From NCBI RefSeq assembly GCF_000379605.1, contig NZ_KB902579.1, positions 385,748 to 449,747 of the forward strand: a stretch of 64,000 nucleotides of DNA, in the 5' to 3' direction. Source of the DNA: Rhizobium giardinii bv. giardinii H152. Its GTDB lineage: Bacteria; Pseudomonadota; Alphaproteobacteria; Rhizobiales; Rhizobiaceae. The notes under the pieces were generated by a model, which was not told the origin of the DNA, ran no database searches, and worked only from the letters and a program-made list of their open reading frames with translations. Positions 18,372 through 28,433 of this stretch are shown one piece after another. Numbering within the stretch: the stretch's first letter is position 1; every line of letters starts with the position of its first letter. Both the position numbers and the translations under genes were made by a program.

Positions 18372-18432
18372 GCCGTCTGGACAGGGGTTGGCGCGGACGA
18401 TAAAAGCCTGTGTTCCAAATGGGCGGGAGCAG

Positions 18433-18468
18433 GATCGGCGAATATCGGCGATCGGCGATCGGCGATTT
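18433..18468. repeat. Short ATCGGCG tandem repeat
   Basis: Four near-identical ATCGGCG units follow one another in the recA-alaS gap, the last three back to back. The repeat is short and may be slippage-prone. No function is apparent. Confidence 0.5.
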
Positions 18469-18538
18469 TCAAGAGTTTTCCGGTTCGCGGCTCGGCCAGG
18501 TCGGCTGCGGACATCTGATGCAGAGGTAAGGGCGCACT

Positions 18539-21202
18539 ATGAACGGCGTGAATGAAATCCGGTCGACGTTCCTCGACTACTTCAAGAAGAACGGCCATGA
18601 GGTCGTGCCGTCGAGCCCGCTGGTTCCGCGCAACGACCCGACCCTGATGTTCACCAATGCCGGCATGGTGCAGTTCAAGAACGTCTTTACCGGCCTCGAG
18701 CAACGCCCCTATTCGACCGCCGCCACCGCGCAGAAATGCGTGCGTGCCGGCGGCAAGCATAACGACCTCGACAATGTCGGCTATACCGCGCGCCATCACA
18801 CCTTCTTCGAAATGCTCGGCAATTTCTCGTTCGGCGATTATTTCAAGGAGCGGGCGATCGAGCTTGCCTGGAACCTGATCACCAAGGATTTCGGCATCGA
18901 CGCCAAGCGTCTGCTGGTCACTGTCTATCACACCGACGACGAGGCGTTCGGCCTGTGGAAGAAGATCGCCGGCTTCAGCGACGACCGGATCATCCGCATC
19001 CCGACCAGCGACAATTTCTGGGCGATGGGCGATACCGGTCCCTGCGGTCCCTGTTCCGAAATCTTCTACGACCATGGCGACCATATCTGGGGCGGCCCTC
19101 CGGGCTCGAAGGATGAGGATGGCGACCGCTTCATCGAAATCTGGAACCTCGTCTTTATGCAGTACGAGCAGGTGACGAAGGAAGAGCGCGTCGATCTTCC
19201 GCGTCCGTCGATCGACACCGGCATGGGCCTCGAGCGGGTTGCGGCCCTCATGCAGGGCAAGCACGACAACTACGACATCGACCTGTTCCGGACGCTGATC
19301 GAGGCGTCTGAAGAGGCGACCGGCGTCAAGGCCGAGGGCGACCGTCGCGCCAGCCACCGCGTCATTGCCGACCATCTGCGGTCCTCCGCCTTCCTCATTG
19401 CCGATGGCGTCCTGCCGTCGAACGAAGGCCGCGGCTACGTGCTTCGCCGCATCATGCGCCGTGCCATGCGCCATGCGCAGTTGCTCGGCGCCAAGGAGCC
19501 GTTGATGTGGAAGCTCCTGCCGGCCCTGGTCGGCCAGATGGGCCGCGCCTATCCCGAGCTGATGCGTGCCGAAGCGCTGATTTCCGAAACCCTGAAACTC
19601 GAGGAAACCCGCTTCCGCAAGACGCTGGAGCGTGGCCTCGGCCTTCTTGCCGATGCGACGGCGGATCTCTCGGAAGGCGACCGGCTGAACGGTGAAACCG
19701 CCTTCAAGCTCTACGACACCTACGGCTTCCCGCTCGACCTGACGCAGGACGCGTTGCGCGCCCGCGGCATCGGCGTCGATACGGACGCATTTTCCGCGGC
19801 CATGGAGCGGCAGAAGGCGGAGGCTCGCGCCTCCTGGTCCGGCTCCGGTGACAAGGCGACGGAAACCATCTGGTACGAACTCAAGGAAAAGCTCGGGGCA
19901 ACCGACTTCCTCGGCTACGACACCGAGACGGCCGAAGGCGTCGTCCAGGCGATCGTGCGCGACGGCAAGGCGATCGAAACCGCTGCGAAAGGCGAGACGG
20001 TCCAGCTGGTGCTAAACCAGACGCCGTTCTACGGTGAGTCCGGCGGCCAGGTGGGCGATACCGGCGTGATCTCGACCGACGGCGCCAGGCTGACGGTGAC
20101 CGACACGCAGAAGCGTGGCGAAGGCCTGTTCGTGCATTCCTGCGTCGTGGACGAAGGCACCGTGAAGGTCGGCGATGCCGCCGCGCTCACCGTCGATCAC
20201 GCCCGCCGCTCGCGGTTGCGTGCCAACCATTCAGCGACCCATCTTCTCCACGAGGCGCTGCGCGAGGTGCTCGGCACCCATGTTGCGCAGAAGGGCTCGC
20301 TGGTCGCGCCCGAGCGCTTGCGCTTCGACGTTTCGCATCCGAAGCCGATGACGGCCGACGAGCTGAAGGTGGTCGAGGACATGGCCAACGAGATCATCGT
20401 GCAGAACTCAGCCGTCACCACCCGCCTGATGAGCGTCGACGATGCGATCGCCGAGGGCGCGATGGCGCTGTTCGGCGAGAAATACGGCGATGAGGTCCGC
20501 GTCGTGTCGATGGGGCAGGGCATTCATGGCTCCAAGGCCAACCGGCCCTATTCGGTCGAACTCTGCGGCGGCACCCATGTCGGTGCCACCGGCGAAATCG
20601 GCCTGGTGCGGATCGTCGGCGAAAGTGCCGTCGGCGCTGGCGTTCGCCGCCTCGAGGCGTTGACCGGTGCGTCGGCGCTTGCCTACCTCAACGAGCAGGA
20701 CGAGCGGGTGAAGTCGCTTGCTACGACGCTGAAGGTGCAGCCGGCAGAGGTGTTGAGCCGCGTCGAAACACTGATGGACGAGCGCCGCAAGCTGGAGCGC
20801 GAGCTGAACGAGGCAAAGAAGAAGCTGGCGCTCGGCGGCGGTGACGCCAATGGCTCTGCCGATCAGGTGCAGGAGATTGCCGGCGTCAAGTTCCTCGGCA
20901 AGGTCGTGACCGGCGTCGAGCCGAAAGATTTGAAGAGCCTCGCCGATGATGGCAAGAAGAGCCTCGGTTCCGGCATCGTCACCTTTGTCGGCGTTTCCGC
21001 CGATGGCAAGGCGAGCGCCGTGGTTGCCGTCACCGACGACCTGACCGGCCGCTTCAGCGCCGTTGACCTGGTCCGCGTCGCCTCCGCCGCGCTCGGCGGC
21101 AAGGGCGGCGGCGGTCGCGCCGACATGGCGCAGGCCGGGGGCCCGGACGGTGCCAGGGCCAAGGATGCGATCGACGCGGTCGGCGCGGCGCTTGCGGCGT
21201 AA
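18539..21202 (+). CDS. alaS: Alanine-tRNA ligase
   Basis: AlaRS charges tRNA-Ala and edits mischarged Ser and Gly. The 887-residue protein starts [21 protein letters not shown] and has the normal order: catalytic domain (motif 2 [21 protein letters not shown]), tRNA recognition domain, editing domain with HxxxH ([11 protein letters not shown]) and the distal CGGTH, then a coiled coil and C-Ala domain ending in the glycine-rich [16 protein letters not shown]. It stands alone after recA, an order often seen in proteobacteria. Confidence 0.98.
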   Translation: MNGVNEIRSTFLDYFKKNGHEVVPSSPLVPRNDPTLMFTNAGMVQFKNVFTGLEQRPYSTAATAQKCVRAGGKHNDLDNVGYTARHHTFFEMLGNFSFGDYFKERAIELAWNLITKDFGIDAKRLLVTVYHTDDEAFGLWKKIAGFSDDRIIRIPTSDNFWAMGDTGPCGPCSEIFYDHGDHIWGGPPGSKDEDGDRFIEIWNLVFMQYEQVTKEERVDLPRPSIDTGMGLERVAALMQGKHDNYDIDLFRTLIEASEEATGVKAEGDRRASHRVIADHLRSSAFLIADGVLPSNEGRGYVLRRIMRRAMRHAQLLGAKEPLMWKLLPALVGQMGRAYPELMRAEALISETLKLEETRFRKTLERGLGLLADATADLSEGDRLNGETAFKLYDTYGFPLDLTQDALRARGIGVDTDAFSAAMERQKAEARASWSGSGDKATETIWYELKEKLGATDFLGYDTETAEGVVQAIVRDGKAIETAAKGETVQLVLNQTPFYGESGGQVGDTGVISTDGARLTVTDTQKRGEGLFVHSCVVDEGTVKVGDAAALTVDHARRSRLRANHSATHLLHEALREVLGTHVAQKGSLVAPERLRFDVSHPKPMTADELKVVEDMANEIIVQNSAVTTRLMSVDDAIAEGAMALFGEKYGDEVRVVSMGQGIHGSKANRPYSVELCGGTHVGATGEIGLVRIVGESAVGAGVRRLEALTGASALAYLNEQDERVKSLATTLKVQPAEVLSRVETLMDERRKLERELNEAKKKLALGGGDANGSADQVQEIAGVKFLGKVVTGVEPKDLKSLADDGKKSLGSGIVTFVGVSADGKASAVVAVTDDLTGRFSAVDLVRVASAALGGKGGGGRADMAQAGGPDGARAKDAIDAVGAALAA

Positions 21203-21367
21203 GCCGGCTTCAACGGAATTGTTTGTGTGACGAGAAACCGGGCTGAGAGGTCCGGTTTTTTCTTTGGCCGATGCTTTCGCGTGTTCAAATCGCCCGCGCC
21301 AACTCCGCAGGATTTGTCAAACGGCGATATGGTTCTGTCGCGTTGTTCGGCTTGCATGAGGATCGAC

Positions 21368-22219
21368 ATGAGGGAAGACAGCATCTGGGCGGTTTACGAG
21401 CAACGCCTGCATCGGGTATCGGCCTATATCCACGATCATCTGGACGAGGAGCTCGATCTCGATCGGCTTTCGGCGATCGCCTGCCTGTCGCCGCATCACT
21501 GGCATCGGGTCTACCGGGCCGTGCACGGCGAGACGCTGGCAGCGACCGTCAAGCGGCTCAGGCTGCACAGGGCCGCCGGCGATCTCGTGCGCACCAACCT
21601 CTCCGTCGAAGAGATTGCAAGACGAACCGGCTACCCCAATCTCCAGTCCTTCAACCGGATTTTCAAATCGGTGTTCGGCATGCCGCCGGCCCGATATCGC
21701 AGGGAGGGGAGCCACACGATCTTTCAATCGGTGTCGAAAAAAGGAATTGGCGACATGTACGACGTAACGACGAAAACCCTGCCGCCCCGCGAACTGGTCG
21801 GCGTCAGTCACACAGGCTCCTATATGGCAATCGGCCGTGCCTTCGAAACGCTTGGCGGCACGCTGCAGGCACGGCACCTCTTCGCGCCGGAGATGAAGAT
21901 GATTGGCGTCTATCTCGATGATCCGGAACTGGTGCCGGAAGACAAGCTGCGCTCCTTTGCCTGCGTGACCGAGGGTGAGCATGTCCCGGCGGAAGCGCCG
22001 TTGGTACACCGGCATCTCGATGGCGGCGAATATGCGGTGCTGCGGCACAAAGGCCCCTACGCCGACATGCACAGGGCCTATCGCTGGCTCTACGGCGAAT
22101 GGCTGCCGCAGTCCGGCCGCGAAGTCCGTGACACTGTGATGTTCGAGGAATATATCAACAATCCGCGTGACGCAGCGCCCACGGAGCTGCTGACGGATAT
22201 CCATCTGCCGCTGAAATGA
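21368..22219 (+). CDS. AraC-family regulator with GyrI-like effector domain
   Basis: The 283-residue protein has two AraC helix-turn-helix motifs in residues 1-115 (LDLDRLSAIACLSPHHWHRVY and VEEIARRTGYPNLQSFNRIFKSVFGMPPARYR). A GyrI/SOUL-like ligand-binding domain follows, from DMYDVTTKTLPPRELVGVSHTGSY to the end. Proteins of this layout (Rob, BmrR-like) sense small hydrophobic compounds. The ATG at 21368 has AGGA 7 nt upstream; other in-frame ATGs lie at 21356 and earlier. The regulated genes are not evident. Confidence 0.88.
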   Translation: MREDSIWAVYEQRLHRVSAYIHDHLDEELDLDRLSAIACLSPHHWHRVYRAVHGETLAATVKRLRLHRAAGDLVRTNLSVEEIARRTGYPNLQSFNRIFKSVFGMPPARYRREGSHTIFQSVSKKGIGDMYDVTTKTLPPRELVGVSHTGSYMAIGRAFETLGGTLQARHLFAPEMKMIGVYLDDPELVPEDKLRSFACVTEGEHVPAEAPLVHRHLDGGEYAVLRHKGPYADMHRAYRWLYGEWLPQSGREVRDTVMFEEYINNPRDAAPTELLTDIHLPLK

Positions 22220-22225
22220 GCGGAT

Positions 22226-22266
22226 CGCAGCGCCCGGAGCGTGAGGCGGGCGCTGCGTATCTTATC
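22226..22266 (+). terminator. Terminator of the AraC-GyrI gene
   Basis: An 11-bp perfect stem (22226-22236 with 22247-22257) and 10-nt loop are followed by TATCTTATC. It sits between converging genes. Confidence 0.75.
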
Positions 22267-22285
22267 CTGTCGGAGGGCAGGGCGC

Positions 22286-23056
22286 TCATGGATTTTTCGC
22301 GCCGAAAACACCCCAGTGCCTCAGTCCTTCCACGACGCCATCCGCCATCAATCCATTGGCGCGATAGATATCCGGCCGTTCCGCGGCGATTTCCTGCAAC
22401 TCCGGAAGGGCATTGCCGACGACGATACCGCGCACGCCCGGCAAGTCGAACATGCTGCGATCATTGTTGGTGTCGCCGGCAACGACGACATCGTCGTGCG
22501 AAAGTCCAAGCTGGCGGCAGAGCCAGGTGAGTGCCGCTCCCTTGTCGACGCCCGCCGGCAGAATGTCGAGATCGCGGTTGCTGGAATAGACCAAGCGGGC
22601 CGGTATCCCCGCAGCTGCCAGCCGTTCCTCGATGCTCGCCAGCGTCGCCGTGTCGGCGTCGCGCAGGTACCAGCTTGACTTATGGGCGTGCTGATACGCA
22701 TCCGGCTGGACGACGACATCGGCGAGGTCGGCGAGCGCTGCGGCAATCAGCGTCCGGTCGAACCCGGCACCGATAGAGCGGGTGTAGAGCTTAGCGTGGG
22801 ATGGATCCCTCTCATTGTGCAGCATGGTCCCGACGCCGCCGATATAGACATCCGGCGGGGGCAGGGCCGTGGTGGCGACAAAGGCCCTTTGGTCCTCGAT
22901 CAGCCGGCCGCTATTGACGACAAGCAATGGCCGATCTTCCTGCGGAAGGTTTTGCCAGGCCTCACAAAACCGCACCTCCGCGGCCTGGTCGCCTGCCAGT
23001 GTGCCGTCTATGTCGCTGCAGAGCAGCCGCACGCGCCTCAATCCCCATCCGTCCAT
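22286..23056 (-). CDS. mfppA: Mannosylfructose-phosphate phosphatase, HAD superfamily
   Basis: This HAD-IIB phosphatase resembles sucrose-6-phosphate phosphatase and should dephosphorylate mannosylfructose 6-phosphate, the product of the neighbouring synthase. The nucleophile motif CSDIDGTLAG is near residue 12. VNSGR (motif II) and the C-terminal DKGAALTWL and VVAGDTNNDRSMFDL (motifs III and IV) are all present. ATG 23056 gives 256 residues, and an ATG at 23068 in the same frame is possible. The gene starts inside the 3' end of mfpsA, so the pair is translationally coupled. The symbol follows the Agrobacterium gene. Confidence 0.85.
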   Translation of the reverse strand: MDGWGLRRVRLLCSDIDGTLAGDQAAEVRFCEAWQNLPQEDRPLLVVNSGRLIEDQRAFVATTALPPPDVYIGGVGTMLHNERDPSHAKLYTRSIGAGFDRTLIAAALADLADVVVQPDAYQHAHKSSWYLRDADTATLASIEERLAAAGIPARLVYSSNRDLDILPAGVDKGAALTWLCRQLGLSHDDVVVAGDTNNDRSMFDLPGVRGIVVGNALPELQEIAAERPDIYRANGLMADGVVEGLRHWGVFGAKNP

Positions 23057-24381
23057 GGTTCCGCCCATTCGTTGTCGTCCATCGCCTGTGGCATCGGACG
23101 GCCTTCCACGACCCCGATCAGTTGCTGGGCAATCCCGGTCCAGGTGAAGAGGCTGCGTGCCTTGTGGGCCCCCATGCGCGACAGGCGACCATAGAGCCGC
23201 TCATGTTTCAGCGGTTTCATCATGGTGATGCCGAGATCGTATTTGTCGAAGGGATCGGCAAACAGGGCGTGGCGACCATAGCTCACAGCACGGAACAGGC
23301 CGCCATGGATGGTGATGATGGTCGGCGTGCCACTGGCCATCGCTTCGATCGCCGTCATGCCGAAGGGCTCGTAGCGGCTGGAGAGAACGAAGATATCGGC
23401 GGCGCGGTAGAAGTCCGGCAAATCCTCGTCGGTCACGAAGCCGGAGAAGACGACCTTGTCCTGCAATCCGAGGGAGGCAACGCGATCTTTCAATTCCCTA
23501 AGCAGCCCCGCCTCGTGCTCGTCCATGTTCTCGCCGCCCACGGCCAGATGAAGCCGCGCGTCCGGTTCGCGCTCGGCGAGCACGGAAAATCCGTCGATCA
23601 AGAGGTCGTAGCCCTTGTTGGTCGCGAGCCTTCCCATCGCCATCACCACCTTGCCTTCGAAGCCGAAGCGCTGGCGCGCCATTTCGCGCGTTGCCTTGGA
23701 AACGGGGAAGAAACGGTTGTCATCGTAACCGGGCGGGATCATGTGCACCCGGTCGCGCGGCAGGTTATAGTCGTTCACCAACATCTCCACCTGGATCGGC
23801 GTCGTGGCGATCACCATACTGCAGGAACGATAGATGATCAGTTCGTGCTTGATGCGTTCGGAGAAGTTGAATTCCTTTTCGAAGGTATCCGCCTTGTCGG
23901 GGTAGTCCGTCTCCATCTGCCGTTTCTTCCAGAGGCCGAGCGAATGCGGCGTATGGATGTGGGTGACGCCAAGCGCTTCCGACAAGCGCTGGCCGGCTAT
24001 GCCGGCGTCCCAATAATGGCTGTTGATCAGCGTGTAGGTGAAATTGTTCCGGCGGATGAAGCGCGCGGCATTCTCGCACCATTCCATCAGGTGCTGGTAG
24101 AGATATTCTTTCGGAATGAACTCTCTGCCGCCGCAGGGGATGCGGATGACGCGCACGCGTTCGTCGACTTCGTCGAATTCCGGCTGGTCCTCGAAGCGGC
24201 GCGTGTAGATATCGACCTCATGACCGAGCAGCGCCAGTTTGCGGGCAAGTTCGATGACGTAGACCACCTGGCCACCGGTATCGGCAGCGCCAAGCGGCGG
24301 TTCGGCGGCGACGTATCCGTGGGTGGATACGAGGGCGATGCGCGGAAGATGCGAATGGGGTCTGTCAGGAGCAACGGTCAT
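23038..24381 (-). CDS. mfpsA: Mannosylfructose-phosphate synthase, GT4 glycosyltransferase
   Basis: The 447-residue GT4 enzyme resembles sucrose-phosphate synthase. It has PPLGAADTGGQVVYVIELARKLA for the acceptor loop, HTPHSLGLWKKRQME, and the sugar-nucleotide motif EPFGMTAIE (E-x7-E) near residue 345. With the coupled HAD phosphatase this matches the Agrobacterium pair that makes mannosylfructose from GDP-mannose and fructose 6-phosphate as an osmolyte. A phylogenetic tree would separate it from true sucrose-phosphate synthase. A strong hairpin lies in its leader at 24408-24445. Confidence 0.88.
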   Translation of the reverse strand: MTVAPDRPHSHLPRIALVSTHGYVAAEPPLGAADTGGQVVYVIELARKLALLGHEVDIYTRRFEDQPEFDEVDERVRVIRIPCGGREFIPKEYLYQHLMEWCENAARFIRRNNFTYTLINSHYWDAGIAGQRLSEALGVTHIHTPHSLGLWKKRQMETDYPDKADTFEKEFNFSERIKHELIIYRSCSMVIATTPIQVEMLVNDYNLPRDRVHMIPPGYDDNRFFPVSKATREMARQRFGFEGKVVMAMGRLATNKGYDLLIDGFSVLAEREPDARLHLAVGGENMDEHEAGLLRELKDRVASLGLQDKVVFSGFVTDEDLPDFYRAADIFVLSSRYEPFGMTAIEAMASGTPTIITIHGGLFRAVSYGRHALFADPFDKYDLGITMMKPLKHERLYGRLSRMGAHKARSLFTWTGIAQQLIGVVEGRPMPQAMDDNEWAEPWTDGD

Positions 24382-24407
24382 TTATCAGCTGTCACGATCT
24401 TTTCTGG

Positions 24408-24445
24408 GAGGTGAAGCGTGCCCGGCACGCAGAAAGGTTCACCTC
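24408..24445 (-). promoter_or_regulatory. Two-tier hairpin in the mfpsA leader
   Basis: GAGGTGAA (24408-24415) pairs with TTCACCTC (24438-24445). Inside it GCGTGC (24416-24421) pairs with GCACGC (24425-24430), with a 7-nt bulge on one side. The structure ends about 27 nt before the mfpsA start codon, so in the mRNA it would sit near the ribosome-binding site. A regulatory role is inference. Confidence 0.45.
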
Positions 24446-24591
24446 GCGAACGATCGGGAGCGGAAAAGGTTCCAAATAAAGATGACGCGTGTACTGGAGA
24501 TGTTGCGCAGCCGCTGGTTTAGACTTTACTGTGTGCCGCGCATTTGTGGCAACGGCGGTTTGGGAGCCGCTTGCAGTTGGGGAAAGATTCA

Positions 24592-25116
24592 ATGACCGAC
24601 AACGCACTGGTTATCCATCGATCGAAGACCAAGACATTGCTGCTTTTCTTCGGTGCAGTGGCCTTCGTTGCGCTGGGCGCGTTCATTGCGAAGACAACCT
24701 ATGCCGAACAGGGGCCCGGTGCCTTTGGGGTCTTCATTGGCCTTGTCTCCATCGTCTTTTTCGGATTTTGCGGCATCCTCATCCTCGTCAAGGTCTTCGA
24801 CGGGCGTCCGGCGGTCGAATTTCTGAAGGAAGGTCTGCTGGTGCGGGATATTTCGGCCACGCCGATCAACTGGCCAGACATTATCGCCGCACGGCTGATC
24901 TCCTATCGCAACCAGCCCATCGTCGAACTGATCCTGTCTCCGCAGGCCGAGCAGTCTTTGCCCTTTACGCGCGTTGTGCGCTACACCCGTGCGGCAAACC
25001 GCGGACTGGGCATCAATGGCGTCTGCCTGAGCGCGGCGGGGCTTCAGATGCCGGCGTCGGATATCGTCGATCGGATCGGCGAGTGGGCGCAAAAGGCTCA
25101 GTCCGCCGAAATCTGA
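24592..25116 (+). CDS. STM3941-like membrane protein
   Basis: The 174-residue protein starts at ATG 24592, just after a GGGGAAAG ribosome-binding site. It has two transmembrane helices (LLLFFGAVAFVALGAFI and FGVFIGLVSIVFFGFCGILILV). A soluble PH-like domain follows, with the segment GLLVRDISATPINWPDI. This arrangement resembles the STM3941 family, whose function is unknown. It is divergent from mfpsA and converges on icd. Confidence 0.65.
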   Translation: MTDNALVIHRSKTKTLLLFFGAVAFVALGAFIAKTTYAEQGPGAFGVFIGLVSIVFFGFCGILILVKVFDGRPAVEFLKEGLLVRDISATPINWPDIIAARLISYRNQPIVELILSPQAEQSLPFTRVVRYTRAANRGLGINGVCLSAAGLQMPASDIVDRIGEWAQKAQSAEI

Positions 25117-25132
25117 GGTTCGAAATAAAGAA

Positions 25133-25151
25133 ACCCGGCACGGAGCCGGGT
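25133..25151. terminator. Terminator between icd and the STM3941-like gene
   Basis: A 7-bp stem (25133-25139 with 25145-25151) is followed on the minus strand by TTTCTTTATTT, so it is a good icd terminator. On the plus strand the tail is CTCTC. Confidence 0.8.
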
Positions 25152-25179
25152 CTCTCAAAATCGGTATTGGCGACTGCGA

Positions 25180-26394
25180 TCAGGCGGCCATTGCCTTGCG
25201 CAGGTTCTCGTCGATCTTGTCGAGGAAGCCGGTGGTCGAGAGCCAGGGCTGGTCGGGTCCGATGAGAAGTGCCAGGTCCTTTGTCATGAAGCCGGCTTCG
25301 ACGGTATCGACGCAGACCTTTTCCAGCGTATCGGCGAACCTTGCGAGCTCGGCGTTGTCGTCGAGCTTGGCGCGGTGGGCGAGACCACGGGTCCAGGCGA
25401 AGATCGAGGCGATCGAATTGGTCGAGGTTTCCTCGCCCTTCTGGTGCTGGCGGTAGTGGCGGGTGACGGTACCGTGGGCGGCTTCGGCTTCCACCGTCTT
25501 GCCGTCCGGCGTCATCAGGACCGAGGTCATCAGGCCGAGCGAGCCGAAGCCCTGAGCGACGATGTCGGACTGGACGTCACCATCATAGTTCTTGCAGGCC
25601 CAGACATAGCCGCCGGACCACTTGAGCGCCGAAGCGACCATGTCGTCGATCAGGCGGTGTTCGTACCAGATCTTCAGTTCCTTGAACTTTTCGGAAAATT
25701 CCTCGTCGAAGACTTTCTGGAAGATGTCCTTGAAGCGGCCGTCATAGACCTTGAGGATGGTGTTCTTGGTCGACAGGTAGACCGGAACCTTGCGCTGCAG
25801 GCCGTAATTCAGCGAGGCGCGGGCGAATTCGGTGATCGATTCGTCGAGGTTGTACATGCCCATGGCAACGCCAGCCGCCGGGGCGTCATAAACTTCGTGC
25901 TCGATTTCCTTGCCGTCGTCGCCGACGAACTTCATGTAGAGCTTGCCCTTGCCGGGGAACTTGAAGTCGGTGGCGCGATACTGGTCGCCGAAAGCGTGGC
26001 GGCCGACGATGATCGGCTTGGTCCAGCCGGGAACGAGGCGCGGTACGTTCTTGCAGATGATCGGCTCGCGGAAGATCACGCCGCCGAGGATGTTGCGGAT
26101 CGTGCCGTTCGGCGACTTCCACATCTTCTTCAGCTTGAATTCCTCGACGCGGGCCTCGTCAGGGGTGATGGTCGCGCACTTGACGCCGACGCCGTGCTTC
26201 TTGATGGCGTTGGCCGCATCGATCGTCACCTGATCGTCGGTGGCGTCGCGGTTTTCCATGCCGAGGTCGTAATATTCCAGATCGATATCCAGATATGGAT
26301 GGATCAGCTTATCCTTGATGAACTGCCAGATGATGCGGGTCATCTCATCGCCGTCGAGCTCGACGACCGGATTGGCGACCTTGATCTTTGTCAT
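25180..26394 (-). CDS. icd: Isocitrate dehydrogenase (NADP)
   Basis: This TCA-cycle enzyme oxidises isocitrate to 2-oxoglutarate and makes NADPH. The 404-residue protein is the eukaryote-like dimeric NADP type common in rhizobia. It opens [18 protein letters not shown] and contains [33 protein letters not shown] and the Mg-binding [13 protein letters not shown]. The cofactor segment [15 protein letters not shown] is also present. It is monocistronic with its own terminator. Confidence 0.97.
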   Translation of the reverse strand: MTKIKVANPVVELDGDEMTRIIWQFIKDKLIHPYLDIDLEYYDLGMENRDATDDQVTIDAANAIKKHGVGVKCATITPDEARVEEFKLKKMWKSPNGTIRNILGGVIFREPIICKNVPRLVPGWTKPIIVGRHAFGDQYRATDFKFPGKGKLYMKFVGDDGKEIEHEVYDAPAAGVAMGMYNLDESITEFARASLNYGLQRKVPVYLSTKNTILKVYDGRFKDIFQKVFDEEFSEKFKELKIWYEHRLIDDMVASALKWSGGYVWACKNYDGDVQSDIVAQGFGSLGLMTSVLMTPDGKTVEAEAAHGTVTRHYRQHQKGEETSTNSIASIFAWTRGLAHRAKLDDNAELARFADTLEKVCVDTVEAGFMTKDLALLIGPDQPWLSTTGFLDKIDENLRKAMAA

Positions 26395-26518
26395 GATGCA
26401 AACCTCTGCATGGGGTTGGAATGGAAACGGGATTGCGCCCCTATAGCATCCAGTTCACGACAGGCAAAGGCATGGCGGCGTGATTTCGTTAGCGTTTCGT
26501 GCGGGGCGGGGAGGCCGT

Positions 26519-26911
26519 CTAGTGACCGCGTTCAGCCCTTGGGAAATAGCCCTCGGGAGACTTTGGATAGCCGCGTTTCTCTTGCGCCAGGACGGTGGGC
26601 GCATCGAGCGAGGCGATCGGCGCGTCGCGGGCGGTCGGCACAAGTCCGTCGAGCTGCAGTGCAAGGTAACGTCCGCAGCAGACCCGCAGGAACGAGGTGA
26701 AGTTTTCAGGCGGATGTCCCTCCTCGAGCGATTCCGTGTAGAGCCGTCCGATCAGGCGGCCGACCGACATGCCATCGCGTTCGCCAATGTCTTCGAGGAT
26801 CGACCAGAAGAAACTTTCAAGCCGGATGCTGGTCGCCACGCCGTCGATCCGCACCGAGCGCGTCACACTCTGCCACAGCGCCGGATCGGCGCCGATGAAT
26901 AGTCTGCACAT
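26519..26911 (-). CDS. Ribbon-helix-helix domain protein
   Basis: The 130-residue protein contains TRSVRIDGVATSIRLESFFWSILEDIGERDGMSVGRLIGRLY, which fits the RHH_4 DNA-binding-like domain of alphaproteobacteria (residues 15-75). The C-terminal 50 residues look disordered. Proteins of this kind are often annotated as aryl-sulfate sulfotransferase-related by error. It lies between icd and the DJ-1 gene on the same strand, but gaps of more than 100 nt argue for separate transcription. Confidence 0.7.
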   Translation of the reverse strand: MCRLFIGADPALWQSVTRSVRIDGVATSIRLESFFWSILEDIGERDGMSVGRLIGRLYTESLEEGHPPENFTSFLRVCCGRYLALQLDGLVPTARDAPIASLDAPTVLAQEKRGYPKSPEGYFPRAERGH

Positions 26912-27026
26912 CTATTCCTCCCAGGGCTTTCCGTCAGCCATGATGCCGCGCAAAAATGCTTTCGCGCGTTCTGAGCGGCATCAAGGCCCGGAGTGTCCGC
27001 CCTTTGCTGCGATCTGACAAGGCTTG

Positions 27027-27635
27027 TCAGGCCGCCGAGCGCGTCAGGGAGGGGCTATGGCGAATCTCGGTGCCGAGAACCTTAAGGAACTGGCCGATCC
27101 AGGCGGGATGGGCAGGCCAGGCGGGCGCCGTCACCAGATTGCCGTCGGTGACGGCCTGGTCGACCGGGATATCAGCGTAGCGACCGCCAGCGAGTTCGAC
27201 ATCGAAACGGCATGCCGGATAGGCCGAGCAGGTTCGCCCTTTCAGCACACCGGCTGCGGAAAGAATCTGCGCGCCATGGCAGATGGCTGCGACCGGTTTT
27301 CCGGCATCGAAGAAATGCCGGACCATGGCGATCACGGCCGCATCGAGCCGCAGATATTCCGGCGCCCGTCCACCGGGGATGACCAGGGCATCGTAGCTAT
27401 CGGCCTTGGTGTCCGCGAAGGTGGCGTTCAGCGTGAAATTATGGCCCCGCTTTTCCGAATAGGTCTGGTTTCCCTCGAAATCGTGGATGGCCGTGGCGAT
27501 CTGCTCGCCGGCGGCCTTGCCGGGGCAAACGGCGTCGACGGTATGGCCGACGGCGAGAAGCGCCTGGAACGGCACCATGGTCTCGTAGTCTTCGGCAAAG
27601 TCGCCGCAGATCATCAGAATTTTCTTGCCGCTCAT
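27027..27635 (-). CDS. DJ-1/PfpI family protein
   Basis: The 202-residue protein belongs to the class I glutamine amidotransferase-like DJ-1/PfpI superfamily. The nucleophile elbow is [10 protein letters not shown] around residue 110, with the catalytic Cys before His, and a conserved Glu sits in [11 protein letters not shown]. Relatives act as glyoxalases, deglycases, chaperones or proteases. Start 27635 is preceded by GGAGGATGAG. The open frame continues far upstream antisense to the next gene, and that extension is not supported. Confidence 0.85.
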   Translation of the reverse strand: MSGKKILMICGDFAEDYETMVPFQALLAVGHTVDAVCPGKAAGEQIATAIHDFEGNQTYSEKRGHNFTLNATFADTKADSYDALVIPGGRAPEYLRLDAAVIAMVRHFFDAGKPVAAICHGAQILSAAGVLKGRTCSAYPACRFDVELAGGRYADIPVDQAVTDGNLVTAPAWPAHPAWIGQFLKVLGTEIRHSPSLTRSAA

Positions 27636-27833
27636 CTCATCCTCCATCGTGTTGCGTGCGAAAAACAATGCCATGTGCGCCTTGCGGCCGGGTATTAGCC
27701 GGTTACTACATCGACAGGCGCAACGGGCCCGCCGTGGCGCGCAAGACTGGCCTCGCATGAGGCCAGGAAAATGGCTATGACCGTGACAAGACGGCGCCGG
27801 CCGCCGGTCAGCGACAGGAATGTGGAGATAGTT

Positions 27834-28358
27834 ATGAAACGCTTGGTACTGGTGCTTCTCGCCTCGTGCGCGGTCTCCGTGGCCGTGGCTGCCGATCCGG
27901 CAGCCCCCGTCAACGAGATCATGCGGGAAGCGGTCAAGGGCTGGGCGGAAGATGCGCAGACGGGCGAGGACTATTTTTCCGAGGCGCGCCTTCAACGCAT
28001 CTACAGTCAGGATTTTGCCAAGGCCTATCGCGAAGCGGCGAAATTTCCGGCCTATGACGAGGGCGATTCTCCCTTCGACTACGATGTTATCGTCAGCGGC
28101 CAGGACAGTTGCTCGATCAAGGACCTGAACGTTTCGGCCGGCCCCGACGTGGAGGGCAAAAGCGATGTCGCCGTGACCTTCGACAACACCCATTGCCTGG
28201 GCGAGCGCGCGGCCGACTGGAAGCCGAGCGAGTTGCATTTCCTCGTGATCGAGGAAGCCGGCCATCCGGTCATCGACGATATCGTCAGGCCGAACGGCGT
28301 GGGCTCGCTGAAGGCGGAACTGCAGGGCATTGCGAGCCAGGGAGCAGGCGAGCAGTAA
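27834..28358 (+). CDS. Secreted protein of unknown function
   Basis: The 174-residue product starts at ATG 27834, after GTGGAGA. It has a signal peptide ([20 protein letters not shown], cleavage after AVAA). The mature domain contains [24 protein letters not shown] and two cysteines in DSCSIKDLN and [10 protein letters not shown] that may pair. A DUF3828-like fold is possible, but I cannot confirm it. It precedes trmJ by 75 nt and could share its transcript. Confidence 0.7.
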   Translation: MKRLVLVLLASCAVSVAVAADPAAPVNEIMREAVKGWAEDAQTGEDYFSEARLQRIYSQDFAKAYREAAKFPAYDEGDSPFDYDVIVSGQDSCSIKDLNVSAGPDVEGKSDVAVTFDNTHCLGERAADWKPSELHFLVIEEAGHPVIDDIVRPNGVGSLKAELQGIASQGAGEQ

Positions 28359-28433
28359 CCGGCTTGGTGGTGCGGCTTTCAAATTCGCCCCAACTGTGCA
28401 AGGAAGCGCCGCAACGGACGTAAAGGCGAAGGC

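Noticed and set aside
17456-19474. Long minus-strand open frame across recA and alaS
   Set aside because: It crosses a terminator and two unrelated conserved genes; stop-free only because of high GC codon bias.
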